From positions 208,155 to 272,154 of the forward strand of contig JANWUX010000001.1 in NCBI GenBank assembly GCA_025057905.1: DNA of 64,000 bases, given 5' to 3'. The notes below the pieces were generated by a model. It was given only the letters and a program-made list of their open reading frames with translations. It searched no databases and was not told where the DNA came from. Below, in pieces: positions 62,811 through 64,000 of this stretch. Origin of the DNA: Patescibacteria group bacterium. Its GTDB lineage: Bacteria > Patescibacteriota > Microgenomatia > UBA1406 > GWC2-37-13. The position numbers and the translations under genes are program-made. Every line of letters starts with the position of its first letter. Positions within the stretch are counted from its first letter, which is position 1.

Positions 62811-64000
62811 ATGATAATTTTATTTCTTTTTTTCATTTTCATTTCGTTTTCTTCTCGCTCAATCATTGCTATTGAATGCAACGAATCAGCAGCTCTGAAT
62901 TGTAATTTAAACAAGAACTGCACTCAGGTTATTGAGACGTGCAGAAAACAACAGGAGAAAGACAACAAACTAATATACGATGCTGAAGCTCAAATAAGAA
63001 TGATTATCTCTCAGTACGATCTTGCAGTAGCAGAGTATCGACAAACCGAACAAAAAGTGATTGATTTAGAGAGAGAAATTGAGATTCTTGATTCACGAAT
63101 CGAGAAACTTGATAACTCACTTACCGCTCTTTCTCAAAGATTTCTCACTAAAGTACTGGAAAGTTACAAACAAAAAGATCTCGACGTAATTGGATTTGTC
63201 TTCTATTCAAGTAATTTAAGTGAGCTTGTTAACAAAGCCAAGTATATAAAAATAGAAAGAAACAACAATCAGCGTTTACTCATTCAGGTTCAGCAAGCAA
63301 AAAAAAATTTTGAAATTCAAAAACAACTTCGAGATGAAAAAAGAGCTGAACTTGTGACTCTCAAGGAAATCTTAAAGAAAAGACAAGCAGAACTTCAGGA
63401 ACAAAAGAGGAAAAAAGACAGAGAACTTGCCTATTATCGAAACAATCTAGCTGAAATCAAAAGAATTTTAGAGATTGCCAGACAGCAAATCGCCAGTTTT
63501 AAAGCTTTCTCTGCTCAAGCAAAGGCTGATATTATTTCTCCCAATCAGTTCGGGGCCGGCTCTGATGGCAATTATTACTCTCAGAGAGATTCCCGTTGGG
63601 CCAATCTTAAAATTGGTGATTCAGATGAAAGTATTCTCGATGTTGGATGTCTGGTAACTTCAGTGGCAATGTTTGCTAAAAAATTTGGATCGAGCTTAAC
63701 TCCAGCCGACATCGCTTCGGAGAAAGATAGATTTTTCGGAAGAACTGCTTATATGAAATTACCGTGGAAAGGTGTTGCTGGTAAAGTTTTTGTTAATTTA
63801 GGAAATAATCAAGAGGTAATTAATGAAGAATTAAGAAGAGGAAATTTTGTCATTGTCGGTGTTGGTAGCTGTTACCTTGGAGGAAGTCACTTCGTCGTGT
63901 TAATAAGAAAAGATGAAAATAATTACATAATGCATGATCCAATTTACGGTCCAGATCTTAATTTTAGCAACTATTATTCGAATATTTGCTCAGCCGGAAC
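62811..64000 (+). CDS. Exported coiled-coil protein with C-terminal C39-like cysteine peptidase domain (EnvC/PcsB-like arrangement); truncated by window end
   Basis: ATG at 62811: MIILFLFFIFISFSSRSIIAIECNESAALNCNLNKNC... long coiled coil ...GSDGNYYSQRDSRWANLKIGDSDESILDVGCLVTSVAMFAKKFGSSLTPADIA...GGSHFVVLIRKDENNYIMHDPIYGPDLNF; open to window edge. Confidence 0.85.
   Translation, partial: MIILFLFFIFISFSSRSIIAIECNESAALNCNLNKNCTQVIETCRKQQEKDNKLIYDAEAQIRMIISQYDLAVAEYRQTEQKVIDLEREIEILDSRIEKLDNSLTALSQRFLTKVLESYKQKDLDVIGFVFYSSNLSELVNKAKYIKIERNNNQRLLIQVQQAKKNFEIQKQLRDEKRAELVTLKEILKKRQAELQEQKRKKDRELAYYRNNLAEIKRILEIARQQIASFKAFSAQAKADIISPNQFGAGSDGNYYSQRDSRWANLKIGDSDESILDVGCLVTSVAMFAKKFGSSLTPADIASEKDRFFGRTAYMKLPWKGVAGKVFVNLGNNQEVINEELRRGNFVIVGVGSCYLGGSHFVVLIRKDENNYIMHDPIYGPDLNFSNYYSNICSAG

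Overview
AT-rich, gene-dense bacterial window. Gene content and style (reduced intergenic space, many polytopic GT39-like proteins, Pro/Thr-rich anchored glycosidase, Lon ATPase-only protein) suggest a Candidate Phyla Radiation/Patescibacteria genome, possibly Microgenomates; this placement is inference. Recognisable blocks: uvrA (partial)-uvrB; groES-groEL; a stand-alone Lon-type AAA+ ATPase; an AbrB/PhoU-like regulator and YibE/F; a Na+/H+ antiporter; glutamine synthetase; nine tRNA genes in three places plus one isolated tRNA-Tyr (including an unusual tRNA-Ile with UAU anticodon); uppP; mutM; a MacAB-like ABC system; a ~22 kb glycan/glycosyltransferase island (32.6-54.6 kb) with about 11 GT-C-like membrane proteins, about 6 soluble GTs and a flippase; then rpoD, dnaG, a PilM-like/LytR_C fusion, prfB, ftsE-ftsX, and a coiled-coil protein with a C39-like peptidase domain (cut by the window end). 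Points for a second look: several blank intergenic regions contain decayed minus-strand genes (a clear YjbQ/UPF0047 pseudogene at ~25.4-25.76 kb, a 1.2 kb remnant at 8.8-10.06 kb, a small one at 5.74-5.92 kb). Two neighbouring GT genes are broken at poly-A tracts and a third is an internal-deletion pseudogene. A GT2 gene starts 1 nt after the 3' end of a tRNA-Ser. The FtsEX partner appears to carry a C39-like catalytic domain. No CRISPR array, rRNA or transposase was seen.
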